Shown: positions 26,190 through 34,408 of the stretch, in pieces
Numbering within the stretch: the stretch's first letter is position 1
How the letters are laid out: every line of letters begins with the position of its first letter
Source: DASSNR01 sp036278935
GTDB taxonomy: Bacteria; Gemmatimonadota; Gemmatimonadetes; Gemmatimonadales; Gemmatimonadaceae
Reading direction: 5' to 3'
Length of the DNA: 64,000 bases
Assembly: GCA_036278935.1 (NCBI GenBank)
Contig: DASUKA010000146.1
Span: 1 to 64,000, forward strand
Notes under the pieces: model-generated
The model's database searches: none
What the model was told of the DNA's origin: nothing
The model's input: the letters and a program-made list of their open reading frames with translations, nothing else
Program-made: the position numbers and the translations under genes

Positions 26190-27715
26190 CGCTCGCCGAC
26201 GCCCTCGCGGAGCGCCGCCAGGCGCCATGCACTCGTGGCATCCGCCCGGGACGCATCCGGCACGCCATGGTCCGTCGCGGCAGGTGCGAATCCCTGGCGT
26301 TCCTCGTGTGCCAGGAGCACCGCCGCAATGATAGCGGCGTCGACGCCGCTCGCCGGTGGGGCAACCCCCACCAGCGACGGGAGGCGCCGCTCCAGCCACT
26401 GGATGTCAATGGCACCGCGCCGGAATTCGTCGTCCTCCATCACCCGTAGCTGGAAGTCGCGCGAGGTGTCCACCCCGTCCACTGTCAGTTCCAGCAACGC
26501 GCGATGCATGCGAGCGATGGCCGCATCGCGCGTGGGCGCCCAGACAAGCAGCTTGGCCAGCATCGGGTCGTAGTACAACCCGATCTCGCTCCCCACGCCA
26601 ATGCCACCGTCCCATCGAACACTCGGCCCACCCGGAATGCGCAGGTAGGTAATGCGTCCGGTGGACGGCAGAAAGTCGTTCCGCGGATCCTCGCTGGTAA
26701 TCCGGCATTCGATGGCCCAGCCGCGCGGGCCGATGTCCGCAGGCGTGAATGAGATCGCCTCGCCCGCGGCGATCCGGAGCTGCCACTGCACGATGTCGAT
26801 GCCGGTCACGAGCTCCGTCACCGGATGCTCCACCTGAAGCCGCGTGTTCATCTCCAGAAAGTAGAACTGGCCCTGCGCGTCCAGCAGGAACTCGCACGTC
26901 CCGGCGTTCACATAGCCCACGGCGCGCGCGGCACGCACGGCGGTCTCCCCCATGCGCGCACGCAGCTCCGGCGACACCGCGACGCTCGGCGCCTCCTCGA
27001 TCATCTTCTGGTGCCGGCGCTGAATGGAGCACTCGCGCTCGCCAAGGGAGAGCATGGTGCCGTGCGTGTCGCCGAGCACCTGGATCTCCACGTGGCGCGG
27101 GCCGGCGATGTACTTCTCGACGTACACGGCGTCGTCACCAAAGGCATTCATCGCCTCCCGGCGCGCCGTCTCCAGGTGCGGAGCCAGTTCCTCGAGCGAG
27201 CGCACCACGCGCATCCCCTTCCCCCCGCCACCCGCCACCGCCTTGAGCAGCACCGGATAGCCGTAGCGGTCCGCGATCTCCGCCGCCTCGCGCGCGTCAC
27301 GCACCGGCGTGGTGGTTCCTGGCACCACGGGCACGCCGGCGGCTTCTACCAGCGCACGCGCCGCCGTCTTGCTTCCCATCGCCGCAATGGCATCGGCCGT
27401 GGGACCGATGAAGACGAGTCCCGCATCGTGCACCGCGCGCGCGAACCACTCGCGCTCGGAGAGAAATCCGTATCCAGGATGAATCGCCTCAGCCCCCGTG
27501 GCGAGCGCGGCGTCGATGATCCGGTCCCCGCACAGGTAGCTCTCACTCGAAGGGGCCGCGCCGATCGGCACCGCCTCGTCGGCCTCGCGGACATGCGGTG
27601 CTCGTACGTCAGCCTCGCTGTAGACGGCCACGGACGCGACGCCCAGCTCGCGGCACGCGCGCACGATCCGCAGGGCGATCTCGCCGCGGTTGGCGACGAG
27701 AACTTTAGCGAACAT
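26186..27715 (-). CDS. accC: Biotin carboxylase subunit of acyl-CoA carboxylase
   Basis: The ATP-grasp subunit that carboxylates biotin with bicarbonate. The N-terminus FAKVLVANRGEIALRIVRAC is a family hallmark. GGGGKGM gives the ATP glycine loop, EKYIAGPRHVEIQVLGD the metal-site region, and EMNTRLQVEHPVTELVTG the catalytic loop. At 509 residues it is longer than AccC (about 450). The extra C-terminal 55 residues are Ala-rich and may bridge to the carrier subunit, which is encoded separately two genes downstream. The neighbouring carboxyltransferase is of the propionyl-CoA type, so the complex is probably a propionyl- or methylcrotonyl-type carboxylase rather than housekeeping acetyl-CoA carboxylase. 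Confidence 0.95.
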   Translation of the reverse strand: MFAKVLVANRGEIALRIVRACRELGVASVAVYSEADVRAPHVREADEAVPIGAAPSSESYLCGDRIIDAALATGAEAIHPGYGFLSEREWFARAVHDAGLVFIGPTADAIAAMGSKTAARALVEAAGVPVVPGTTTPVRDAREAAEIADRYGYPVLLKAVAGGGGKGMRVVRSLEELAPHLETARREAMNAFGDDAVYVEKYIAGPRHVEIQVLGDTHGTMLSLGERECSIQRRHQKMIEEAPSVAVSPELRARMGETAVRAARAVGYVNAGTCEFLLDAQGQFYFLEMNTRLQVEHPVTELVTGIDIVQWQLRIAAGEAISFTPADIGPRGWAIECRITSEDPRNDFLPSTGRITYLRIPGGPSVRWDGGIGVGSEIGLYYDPMLAKLLVWAPTRDAAIARMHRALLELTVDGVDTSRDFQLRVMEDDEFRRGAIDIQWLERRLPSLVGVAPPASGVDAAIIAAVLLAHEERQGFAPAATDHGVPDASRADATSAWRLAALREGVGER

Positions 27716-27742
27716 GCCTTTCGCGGCAGAAAGAGCGCTGCC

Positions 27743-28243
27743 TCATGCGCGGTCGCCGGCCGCGTCCAGAATCGCGGCCATCGGGGCCCGGGCGAACTGC
27801 GTGCTCCCCACGAAGGAGTAGCGTACGCAGCGCGATCCCGCCTCGATGAGGAAGCAGGCGGGGTGCGCGGTGTTGAAGCTGCTCAGGCCGATCGGATGCC
27901 ACACCCCATACCGCTTGATCACGTCCCGCTCCCGATCGCACAGAATGGGGAACGAGTAGCCGGTCCGCCGGCGTGCCACGGCTTCGGCGATCTTCCGGCA
28001 GCGCTGGGCCAACACGACGGCCACGGCAATCCCCTGCCGTTCGCACGCGGGCCATGCCTCCTCCAGCTCGCCCAACTGCCCGCGACAGTTGGGGCACCAC
28101 ATTCCGCGATGGAAGACCAGGAGCAGCGCGCGGCGATCCTGCAGGAGCGTGCCCAGATCGCGCGTGGCTCCCGTGATGGCGTCGCGCAACTGAAAGTCGG
28201 GACAGCGGTCTCCCAGACGCAGAGTGGAGCTTGGCCGTGGCAT
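27743..28243 (-). CDS. Peroxiredoxin / AhpC-TSA-fold thiol protein
   Basis: A 166-residue thioredoxin-fold protein of the AhpC/TSA superfamily. The active-site segment is HRGMWCPNCRGQL, with C50 and C53. A CxxC in place of the usual single peroxidatic cysteine resembles the peroxiredoxin-like AAED1/TlpA-type group, so it may act as a disulfide reductase or an atypical two-cysteine peroxidase. The N-terminal GDRCPDFQLRDAITG is typical of the fold. The start ATG shares one base with the stop of the carboxyltransferase gene (TGATG), and accC follows 27 bases later, so it sits inside the carboxylase operon. No signal peptide is visible. Confidence 0.85.
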   Translation of the reverse strand: MPRPSSTLRLGDRCPDFQLRDAITGATRDLGTLLQDRRALLLVFHRGMWCPNCRGQLGELEEAWPACERQGIAVAVVLAQRCRKIAEAVARRRTGYSFPILCDRERDVIKRYGVWHPIGLSSFNTAHPACFLIEAGSRCVRYSFVGSTQFARAPMAAILDAAGDRA

Positions 28244-29793
28244 CAGAGCGGGATGTTCCCGTGCTTCTTCGGCGGATTGCGATCACGCTTCGTCTGCAGT
28301 GTGGTCAGTGCATCGATCAGCCGCGGCCGGGTCTCGCGTGGATCGATGATGTCGTCCACATATCCACGACTGGCGGCGACGTAGGGGTGCGCGAACGTCT
28401 CACGATATTCCAGAATCTTCGCATCCATGGCCGCCGGCGGGTCCGCGCTCTCCGCGATGTCCCTTCGGAAGAGGATCTCCACGGCACCCTTCGGCCCCAT
28501 CACGGCGATCTCCGCCGTGGGCCACGCGACGTTGAAATCGCCTCGGATGTGCTTGCTGCTCATCACATCGTACGCACCGCCGTACGCCTTGCGCGTGATG
28601 ACGGTGAGCTTGGGGACGGTCGCCTCGCAATACGCGAACAGGAGCTTGGCGCCCTCCTTGATGATCCCGCCATGCTCCTGCGCGACGCCCGGCAAAAAGC
28701 CCGGCACATCCTCGAATGTCACCAGCGGAATGTTGAACGCATCGCAGAAGCGGATGAAGCGCGCGCCCTTGGCCGAGGCATGGATGTCCAGCACGCCCGC
28801 GAGGACGGCGGGCTGGTTTGCCACGATCCCGACGCTCCAGCCACCCAGATGCGCGAAGCCGCATAGGAGATTCGCCCCGTAGTCCCGCTGGACCTCGTAG
28901 AACGTGCCGTCGTCAACGACGCGCCGAATCACATCGTGCATGTCGTACGGCCTGTTCGGGTTGTCGGGCACGCATTCGAGCAGCGCCTCATCTCGGCGAT
29001 CGGCCGGATCGGTGCCGGGGCCGCGCGGCGGCTCGCTCAGATTGTTCTGCGGGATGAAGCGGAAGAGCTCGCGAATGGCACCCAGGCACGCGAGCTCCGA
29101 GTCGAACGCGAAGTGCGCGACTCCGGAGGTCGCCGTGTGCGCATCGGCCCCGCCGAGCTGCTCCATGGTCACATCCTCGTGCGTTACCGTCTTCACCACA
29201 CTCGGCCCGGTGACGAACATGTAGGACGTGCCGCGCACCATGTAGATGAAATCGGTGATGGCGGGCGAATAGACCGCCCCGCCGGCGCAGGGCCCGAGGA
29301 TGGCGGAGATCTGTGGGATCACGCCGGACGCGAGCGTGTTGCGGAGGAAGATGTCCGCGTAGCCGCCCAGCGACGCGACGCCCTCCTGAATGCGCGCTCC
29401 GCCGGAATCATTGAGACCGACAACCGGCGCGCCGTTCCGCACCGCGAGATCCATGATGTTGGCGATCCTTTCCGCGTGCGCCTCCGACAGCGAGCCGCCA
29501 AACACGGTGAAGTCCTGTGAGAAGACGTAGACGAGTCGGCCGTCGATGCGCCCGTAGCCTGATACCACGCCGTCACCGAGGATCTGCTGGCCGTCGAGTC
29601 CGAAATTCGTGGAGCGGTGGGTGACGAAGCGCCCCAGCTCAACGAAGCTGCCCTCATCCAGCAGCACGTCGAGTCGCTCCCGCGCCGAGAGCTTGCCCTT
29701 GGCATGCTGCGCGGCCAACCGCCGCGCGCCGCCTCCCTGCTCCGCTTCGGCGCGACGGCGCTCGAGCAGCTCCAGTTTCTCGTTCACGCTCAT
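28243..29793 (-). CDS. Acyl-CoA carboxylase carboxyltransferase subunit (propionyl-CoA carboxylase beta type)
   Basis: A 516-residue single-chain carboxyltransferase with two crotonase-like halves. The N-terminal half has FTVFGGSLSEAHAERI and GLNDSGGARIQEGVASLGGYADIF. The C-terminal half has RFCDAFNIPLVTFEDVPGFLPG, which forms the acyl-CoA site, and RKAYGGAYDVMSSKHI. Length and motifs match PccB/methylmalonyl-CoA decarboxylase alpha chains. The presence of accC and carrier genes downstream supports a carboxylase. The acyl substrate (propionyl-, acetyl- or methylcrotonyl-CoA) is not fixed by sequence inspection. It heads the operon 28243 to 24445. Confidence 0.94.
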   Translation of the reverse strand: MSVNEKLELLERRRAEAEQGGGARRLAAQHAKGKLSARERLDVLLDEGSFVELGRFVTHRSTNFGLDGQQILGDGVVSGYGRIDGRLVYVFSQDFTVFGGSLSEAHAERIANIMDLAVRNGAPVVGLNDSGGARIQEGVASLGGYADIFLRNTLASGVIPQISAILGPCAGGAVYSPAITDFIYMVRGTSYMFVTGPSVVKTVTHEDVTMEQLGGADAHTATSGVAHFAFDSELACLGAIRELFRFIPQNNLSEPPRGPGTDPADRRDEALLECVPDNPNRPYDMHDVIRRVVDDGTFYEVQRDYGANLLCGFAHLGGWSVGIVANQPAVLAGVLDIHASAKGARFIRFCDAFNIPLVTFEDVPGFLPGVAQEHGGIIKEGAKLLFAYCEATVPKLTVITRKAYGGAYDVMSSKHIRGDFNVAWPTAEIAVMGPKGAVEILFRRDIAESADPPAAMDAKILEYRETFAHPYVAASRGYVDDIIDPRETRPRLIDALTTLQTKRDRNPPKKHGNIPL

Positions 29794-29966
29794 AAGTGGG
29801 GAAAAGGTAGCCAGCGGGGCGAATCGTATCCAGCCGGCACCGCCCGGCAGGCTGCGGCATGCGGGCCGCGCGTCCGGGCACTATCCGCCGTCGCCTGTCA
29901 CGCTCCTTGCAACTCACCGGTGCGGAGTGCGCTGCTGTGGGGTGTTCAACCTTGGAGGCGGCATCT

Positions 29967-30506
29967 ATGCATAGGTGGCTCGGAGAGGTCTTCTCTCACC
30001 CGGACCTTCTGGGCGTGCTCGGCATCATGGCGAAGACGACCGTCGTCTATGTCTTCGTGATCGTCGGCTTGCGGTTGCTCGGCACACGCGAGCTGGGACA
30101 GATGACGACCTACGACTTCGTGCTGGTCGTAGTCATCGCCAACGCGGTGCAGAACGCGATGGTCGGGGGAAATGACACGCTGGTGGGCGGGCTGGTGTCT
30201 GCCATGACTCTGCTCGTGCTGAACGGCATCCTATCGTGGATGCTCGATCACTTTTCGTCGCTCGAACATGGCATGGTCGGTGAGCCCGTCGTCCTCGTCA
30301 GCGATGGACAACCTCGATGGGACCGCATGAAAAAGGAAGGCGTAACCCGCGAGGAGCTGTTGGAGGGGCTGCACGAGCACGGTGTTGCCGGCCTCGAAGA
30401 TGTGCGCATGGCCGTTCTGGAGGTCGACGGATCGATCAGTGTCGTCCCCCGCGAAGCGCGGATCCATCGCGCGCGGCGCCGAGTCCGTGGCTTGAGGACG
30501 TCGTGA
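29967..30506 (+). CDS. DUF421 (YetF-type) membrane protein, first of three
   Basis: A 179-residue protein of the DUF421 family, found in many bacteria and best known from Bacillus YetF/YdfS-type proteins; its molecular function is poorly defined. Three membrane segments occupy about residues 14-100, with the family signature LGTRELGQMTTYDFVLVVVIANAVQNAM. A soluble C-terminal domain follows (GEPVVLVSDGQPRWDRMKKEGVTREELLEGLHEHGVAGLEDVRMAVLEV in part). The ATG at 29967 has GGAGG 9 bases upstream; an earlier in-frame start was rejected for this reason. It is divergent from the carboxylase operon. Two more DUF421 genes follow directly. Confidence 0.87.
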   Translation: MHRWLGEVFSHPDLLGVLGIMAKTTVVYVFVIVGLRLLGTRELGQMTTYDFVLVVVIANAVQNAMVGGNDTLVGGLVSAMTLLVLNGILSWMLDHFSSLEHGMVGEPVVLVSDGQPRWDRMKKEGVTREELLEGLHEHGVAGLEDVRMAVLEVDGSISVVPREARIHRARRRVRGLRTS

Positions 30507-30599
30507 TGTGCAGCGGGTGGGAACACGCGCAATCCACCTCGCGGCGGTGCGGTGCCGGCGCCGGCCGATGCGCTCCATCACCTTCCGTGGCCGCGTCCC

Positions 30600-31082
30600 A
30601 TGAATGAGTCAGGACTCGAGTTTCTCACCGTGATTGCGGTGCGGACCATCATCGTCCTGGTGGTGCTGACTGCCGGGATACGCATATCTGGACGACGCCG
30701 TATCGGCGAGTTGAATCTCTACGACCTCGTGCTGGTGCTCGTCATCGCCAACGCCGTGCAGAACGCCATGACGAAATCGAGTGGCCGGATCACGGTCGGG
30801 CTGGTCGCGGCCGGGACTCTCCTGGTAATCGGCTGGCTCGTGGCCAAAGCCATCGGGAGATGGCCAATGCTGGAAGGGCGCCTGATGGGAACACCGACAG
30901 TGGTGGTTCAGAGCGGCCGCCTCATCCATCGCAACATGCGTCACGAGGGCGTCACGGAGAACGAGGTGATGGCGGCGGCCCGCCAGCAGGGGCTGGCGCG
31001 CCTGCACGATGTCAAGCTGGCGGTTCTGGAGCCGGATGGGTTCATCAGCGTGGTGCCCGCCGAGCACTCGGGACAGGGGTGA
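30600..31082 (+). CDS. DUF421 membrane protein, second of three
   Basis: A 160-residue DUF421 protein with the same layout as its neighbours: membrane segments over about residues 8-85, containing GRRRIGELNLYDLVLVLVIANAVQNAM, and a C-terminal domain with GTPTVVVQSGRLIHRNMRHEGVTENEVMAAARQQG in part and LAVLEPDGFISVVP. The shared IANAVQNAM in copies one and two suggests tandem duplication, while copy three is more diverged. The start ATG at 30600 has only a weak ribosome-binding site. The third copy begins 6 bases after the stop. Confidence 0.85.
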   Translation: MNESGLEFLTVIAVRTIIVLVVLTAGIRISGRRRIGELNLYDLVLVLVIANAVQNAMTKSSGRITVGLVAAGTLLVIGWLVAKAIGRWPMLEGRLMGTPTVVVQSGRLIHRNMRHEGVTENEVMAAARQQGLARLHDVKLAVLEPDGFISVVPAEHSGQG

Positions 31083-31088
31083 GGCCAC

Positions 31089-31568
31089 ATGGCGCCTCTG
31101 CTTACGCTCCTCCTCACCGTCGTCTGGCACAGTCTGGTGCTCTATCTTTTCCTGATCTTCGGACTCCGCGCCGTTGGGCGGCCGATCATGGCGCAGAACA
31201 CGCTGCCCGAATATCTCATCGTCGCCCTCCTGGGCAGCAGTGTCGAGTCAGCGCTCTACGCACGCAGCGGCTCACTGGCCGCAGGCCTCGTCTCGGCAGC
31301 CACTCTCCTCGTGACGAGTCGCATTCTGACGATCCTCCTCGTCAAATCATCGCGCCTGCGCCGTCTCCTGATCGGCACGCCGATCCTCCTCGTACACGAC
31401 GGGCACATCATCCGGACACATCTCCGCCGCGTGGGGCTCACCGAGCAGGATCTGATGGCAGCCATCCGTGAACGAGGGTATGGTGCGCTCGATGATGTGC
31501 GATTCGCGGTAATGGAGATGAATGGCTCTGTCGGCGTGGTTCCGAGAAGGGCCCAACCCGGGCAGTGA
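31089..31568 (+). CDS. DUF421 membrane protein, third of three (diverged copy)
   Basis: A 159-residue DUF421 member. The membrane part spans about residues 5-85; the family signature is altered to GRPIMAQNTLPEYLIVALLGSSVESALY, where copies one and two have the NAVQNAM form. The C-terminal domain retains GTPILLVHDGHIIRTHLRRVGLTEQDL and FAVMEMNGSVGVVP. GTGAGG 4 bases upstream of the ATG can serve as ribosome-binding site. The three genes could build a hetero-oligomeric membrane complex; that is inference from tandem order only. Confidence 0.83.
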   Translation: MAPLLTLLLTVVWHSLVLYLFLIFGLRAVGRPIMAQNTLPEYLIVALLGSSVESALYARSGSLAAGLVSAATLLVTSRILTILLVKSSRLRRLLIGTPILLVHDGHIIRTHLRRVGLTEQDLMAAIRERGYGALDDVRFAVMEMNGSVGVVPRRAQPGQ

Positions 31569-31618
31569 GGACGAGGCGCGACGTCCAGCGGTGCATCGCG
31601 CTCTCTCCCGTGCGTATG

Positions 31619-31660
31619 AAAAAGGAGTGAACGCCGGTTGCCACCAGCGCTCACTCCTTT
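31619..31660 (-). terminator. Rho-independent terminator of rpsA
   Basis: AAAGGAGTGA and TCACTCCTTT form a perfect 10-base stem around a 20-base loop. On the minus strand the stem is followed by a T5 run. It lies about 38 bases beyond the rpsA stop. The same hairpin is also downstream of the third DUF421 gene on the plus strand, but without a T-run in that direction. Confidence 0.75.
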
Positions 31661-31697
31661 CGATGGAACCCATCAGTCCCCGTGTCGCCGCGGGCCG

Positions 31698-33611
31698 TCA
31701 GCTCTCGACTGAAGGCTCGCCTTCGGAGGGCTCCTCCTCCATCTCGAGAGTGGGGGGCCCCACGTGCGGCTCCTCGGTATCCATCGGGATGACCTTGGAT
31801 GGAGTTTCCGGGCGCGGCGGCTGCTCCTCCGGCACGTGCGTGACGGCGAGGACGATGCGGCGATGGATCGGGTCCACCTCGAGCACCCGCATCTCGAGCC
31901 GCATCCCCTCGTACACCACATCGGCCGGGTTGGTGACCGGCGCCTCGAAGTTGAGCTGGCTGATGGGCACGAACCCTTCGATGTCGTTGCCGATATCCAC
32001 CACGATCCCCTTGTCCATCAGGCGAACGATCGTGCCGGAGACATCGGTGCCCACCGGGTAGCTCTCGCCGATGCTGAGCCAGGGATCCTCCGACGCCTGC
32101 TTGAGGCCAAGGGAGATGCGCTTGTTGTCGGCGTCGATGTTGAGGATGGTCACGTCCACCGTGTCCCCCTTCTTCACCACTTCCGACGGGTGCTGCACGC
32201 GCTTGGTCCACGACATGTCGGAGATGTGAATGAGCCCATCGATGCCCGGCTCGATCTCCACGAACGCGCCGAACGAGGTGAGGTTGCGCACCTTGCCGGA
32301 GATGCGCGTGCCGACCGGATAGCGGAGCGGCAGCACCATCCACGGATCTTGCTCCGTCTGCTTCATGCCGAGCGAGATCTTCTCCTCGCCAGGGTCCACC
32401 TTGAGCACGACGGCCTCGATCACCTCGCCGATGGATACCAGCTTGGACGGGTGACGCACGTTGCGCGTCCAGCTCATCTCGCTGATGTGCACCAACCCCT
32501 CGATCCCCGGCTCGAGTTCGATGAACGCGCCGTAGTTGGTGATGGACACCACCTTCCCCTGCACGCGCGTCCCCACAGGGTACTTCTCGGCCACGTCCTT
32601 CCAGGGATAGCTCTGGAGCTGCTTGAGGCCGAGCGAGATCCGCTCGCGCTCCCAGTCGATGTCCAGAATCTTGACCTGCAGCTCCTCGCCGATGTGCACA
32701 AGCTCCGACGGATGGGAGATACGTCCCCACGACATGTCCGTGATATGCAGCAGGCCATCGACCCCGCCGAGATCGATGAATGCTCCGAAGTCGGTGATGT
32801 TCTTGACGACGCCCGTGCGGACCTGGTCCTTCTGCAGCTCCTTCATGAGGCGCTCGCGCTTGCCCGCACGCTCGACCTCGAGGATCACCCGCCGAGACAC
32901 AACGATGTTCCGCCGGCGCTTGTTCAGCTTGATGATCTTGAACTCGTACGTCTGGCCCAGCAGCTCATCGATGTTCGGCACACGCCGGAGCGCGATCTGC
33001 GAGCCGGGGAGGAAGGCGTCCACCCCCATGAGGTCCACGACGACCCCACCCTTGATCTTCTTGACGAGCGTCCCTTCCACCGGCTGGTCGCTCTCGTAGG
33101 CCTGGCGGATACGCTCCCAGACCCGCATGAAGTCGGCCTTCTTCTTGGAGAGGACGACCGACCCTTCCTGGTCTTCCAGGTGCTCCAGCAGGACTTCGAC
33201 TTCGTCGCCGGGTTTGAGGTCGGGATGGTCCTTGAACTCCTCGAGCGGCACACTGCCCTCGGACTTGAAGCCGATGTCGAGGACGACCATGTTCTCGCGG
33301 ATTTCGAGCACCTTGCTCGTAACGATCTCACCCTCGTCGATGGACGCGAGCGTCCCGTTGTAGAGCTCCATCATGGAGGCAAGCTCTTCCTCGGTATACT
33401 CGTCTTCGTCCCAGCGGTTGTCGTCGGTCGAGAGCAACCGCAAGGCGCCTCGCTGCGAGGGCTTCTTCTCCCGTGGCGTGGCTACCGCACCGGGGGTTGG
33501 AGATGGAGTTGGCGTTGGCGTGGTGGTTTCAAGCTCGGGCATACCGAAGTGCTTCTCCTGTCCCGCGGATTTCCCGCTCGCCGCGGTCGAGTCTGGGGGT
33601 GTGGATGTCAT
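31698..33611 (-). CDS. rpsA: 30S ribosomal protein S1, six S1 domains
   Basis: S1 unfolds and docks mRNA leaders on the 30S subunit. The 637-residue chain has six S1/OB repeats from about residue 93 to 590. The last four are regular, with FGAFIDLGGVDGLLHITDMSWGR, YGAFIELEPGIEGLVHISEMSW, FGAFVEIEPGIDGLIHISDMSW and GIVVDIGNDIEGFVPISQL as their cores. The first 70 residues are an extra Ser/Thr/Pro-rich segment absent from E. coli S1, and the last 40 residues are acidic. It has its own promoter at 33677-33705 and a hairpin in its leader, and it follows cmk on the same strand, as in many bacteria. Confidence 0.97.
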   Translation of the reverse strand: MTSTPPDSTAASGKSAGQEKHFGMPELETTTPTPTPSPTPGAVATPREKKPSQRGALRLLSTDDNRWDEDEYTEEELASMMELYNGTLASIDEGEIVTSKVLEIRENMVVLDIGFKSEGSVPLEEFKDHPDLKPGDEVEVLLEHLEDQEGSVVLSKKKADFMRVWERIRQAYESDQPVEGTLVKKIKGGVVVDLMGVDAFLPGSQIALRRVPNIDELLGQTYEFKIIKLNKRRRNIVVSRRVILEVERAGKRERLMKELQKDQVRTGVVKNITDFGAFIDLGGVDGLLHITDMSWGRISHPSELVHIGEELQVKILDIDWERERISLGLKQLQSYPWKDVAEKYPVGTRVQGKVVSITNYGAFIELEPGIEGLVHISEMSWTRNVRHPSKLVSIGEVIEAVVLKVDPGEEKISLGMKQTEQDPWMVLPLRYPVGTRISGKVRNLTSFGAFVEIEPGIDGLIHISDMSWTKRVQHPSEVVKKGDTVDVTILNIDADNKRISLGLKQASEDPWLSIGESYPVGTDVSGTIVRLMDKGIVVDIGNDIEGFVPISQLNFEAPVTNPADVVYEGMRLEMRVLEVDPIHRRIVLAVTHVPEEQPPRPETPSKVIPMDTEEPHVGPPTLEMEEEPSEGEPSVES

Positions 33612-33627
33612 CGGCTAGATACCAGAA

Positions 33628-33650
33628 GCGCGACCCGGCACGGGTCGCGC
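33628..33650 (-). promoter_or_regulatory. Leader hairpin of rpsA
   Basis: GCGCGACCC and GGGTCGCGC form a perfect 9-base stem with a 5-base loop, ending 17 bases upstream of the rpsA ATG. It is inside the transcript expected from the promoter at 33677-33705. It could mediate translational autoregulation by S1, a known behaviour of S1 in other bacteria, but that is inference. Confidence 0.45.
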
Positions 33651-33676
33651 CTAAAGTGAAGCCGTACGAATCGTTA

Positions 33677-33705
33677 AATGTAGGTGAAACCAGTGGTTGA
33701 GTCAA
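33677..33705 (-). promoter_or_regulatory. Promoter of rpsA
   Basis: On the minus strand TTGACT and TACATT are separated by 17 bases, with five and four matches to the sigma-70 consensus. The predicted transcript starts about 60 bases upstream of rpsA and includes the 9-base hairpin. The promoter lies between cmk and rpsA, so rpsA can be expressed apart from tyrA-aroA-cmk. Confidence 0.65.
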
Positions 33706-33721
33706 CAGCAGCGCCAACTGG

Positions 33722-34402
33722 TCATCGCACCAGCGCTCGCGCGAGGGCAACGATCCGATCCACCTGCTCCTCCTGCGTCAGATAGGTGGTATCGATCAGC
33801 ACGGCATCCTTCGCCTGCACGGTCTGCGTGGCATCCCGTGCGTCGCGCTGCACGAGCCGTTCCGTTTCCGCCGCAATCTCCCTCTCAGAGGGGGCGTTCC
33901 CCAACCGCTGCATCAGACGGCGCCGCGCCCGCTCCCACGAATCCGCCACGAGAAAGATCTTCAGATCGGCATCGGGAAAGACCACGCACCCCATATCGCG
34001 TCCGTCCACGACCACACGGCGCCCTTCGGCCGCGGCGCGCACCTGCGCGTTGACCCATTCCCGAACCGCGGGGATCTGCGCCGTGCGAGACACGTGCTGC
34101 GTCACAGGCGCACTGCGGATGACGTCCTGCAGCGCTCCGCCCCGAAGTGCGGGCACGAACTCGTGCGTACCGGGAATCAGCGTGATCTCCGCTGCCGCCG
34201 CGAGCGCGCCGTCGGGCGTCCACCCCTCGGGAGGCGCCCCCGTCTCGAGCAACGCTGCAGTGACCGCGCGGTAGAGCGAGCCCGAGTCCACGTGCAGAAA
34301 TCCCAACCGCGCGGCCACGCGCCGAGCCGTGGAGGATTTCCCGGCCGCCGCCGGTCCATCGATCGCCACCACCACGCCCGCCCGCCCGTTGACGCTGGAC
34401 AT
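33722..34402 (-). CDS. cmk: Cytidylate kinase
   Basis: Cmk phosphorylates CMP and dCMP. The 226-residue protein has the P-loop AIDGPAAAGKSST, the substrate region with LHVDSGSLYRAVT, RDMGCVVFPDADLKIFL, and the LID segment RRLMQRLGNAP. It lies 6 bases after aroA and upstream of rpsA; the aroA-cmk-rpsA order is widespread. Confidence 0.97.
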   Translation of the reverse strand: MSSVNGRAGVVVAIDGPAAAGKSSTARRVAARLGFLHVDSGSLYRAVTAALLETGAPPEGWTPDGALAAAAEITLIPGTHEFVPALRGGALQDVIRSAPVTQHVSRTAQIPAVREWVNAQVRAAAEGRRVVVDGRDMGCVVFPDADLKIFLVADSWERARRRLMQRLGNAPSEREIAAETERLVQRDARDATQTVQAKDAVLIDTTYLTQEEQVDRIVALARALVR

Positions 34403-34408
34403 GGGCGC

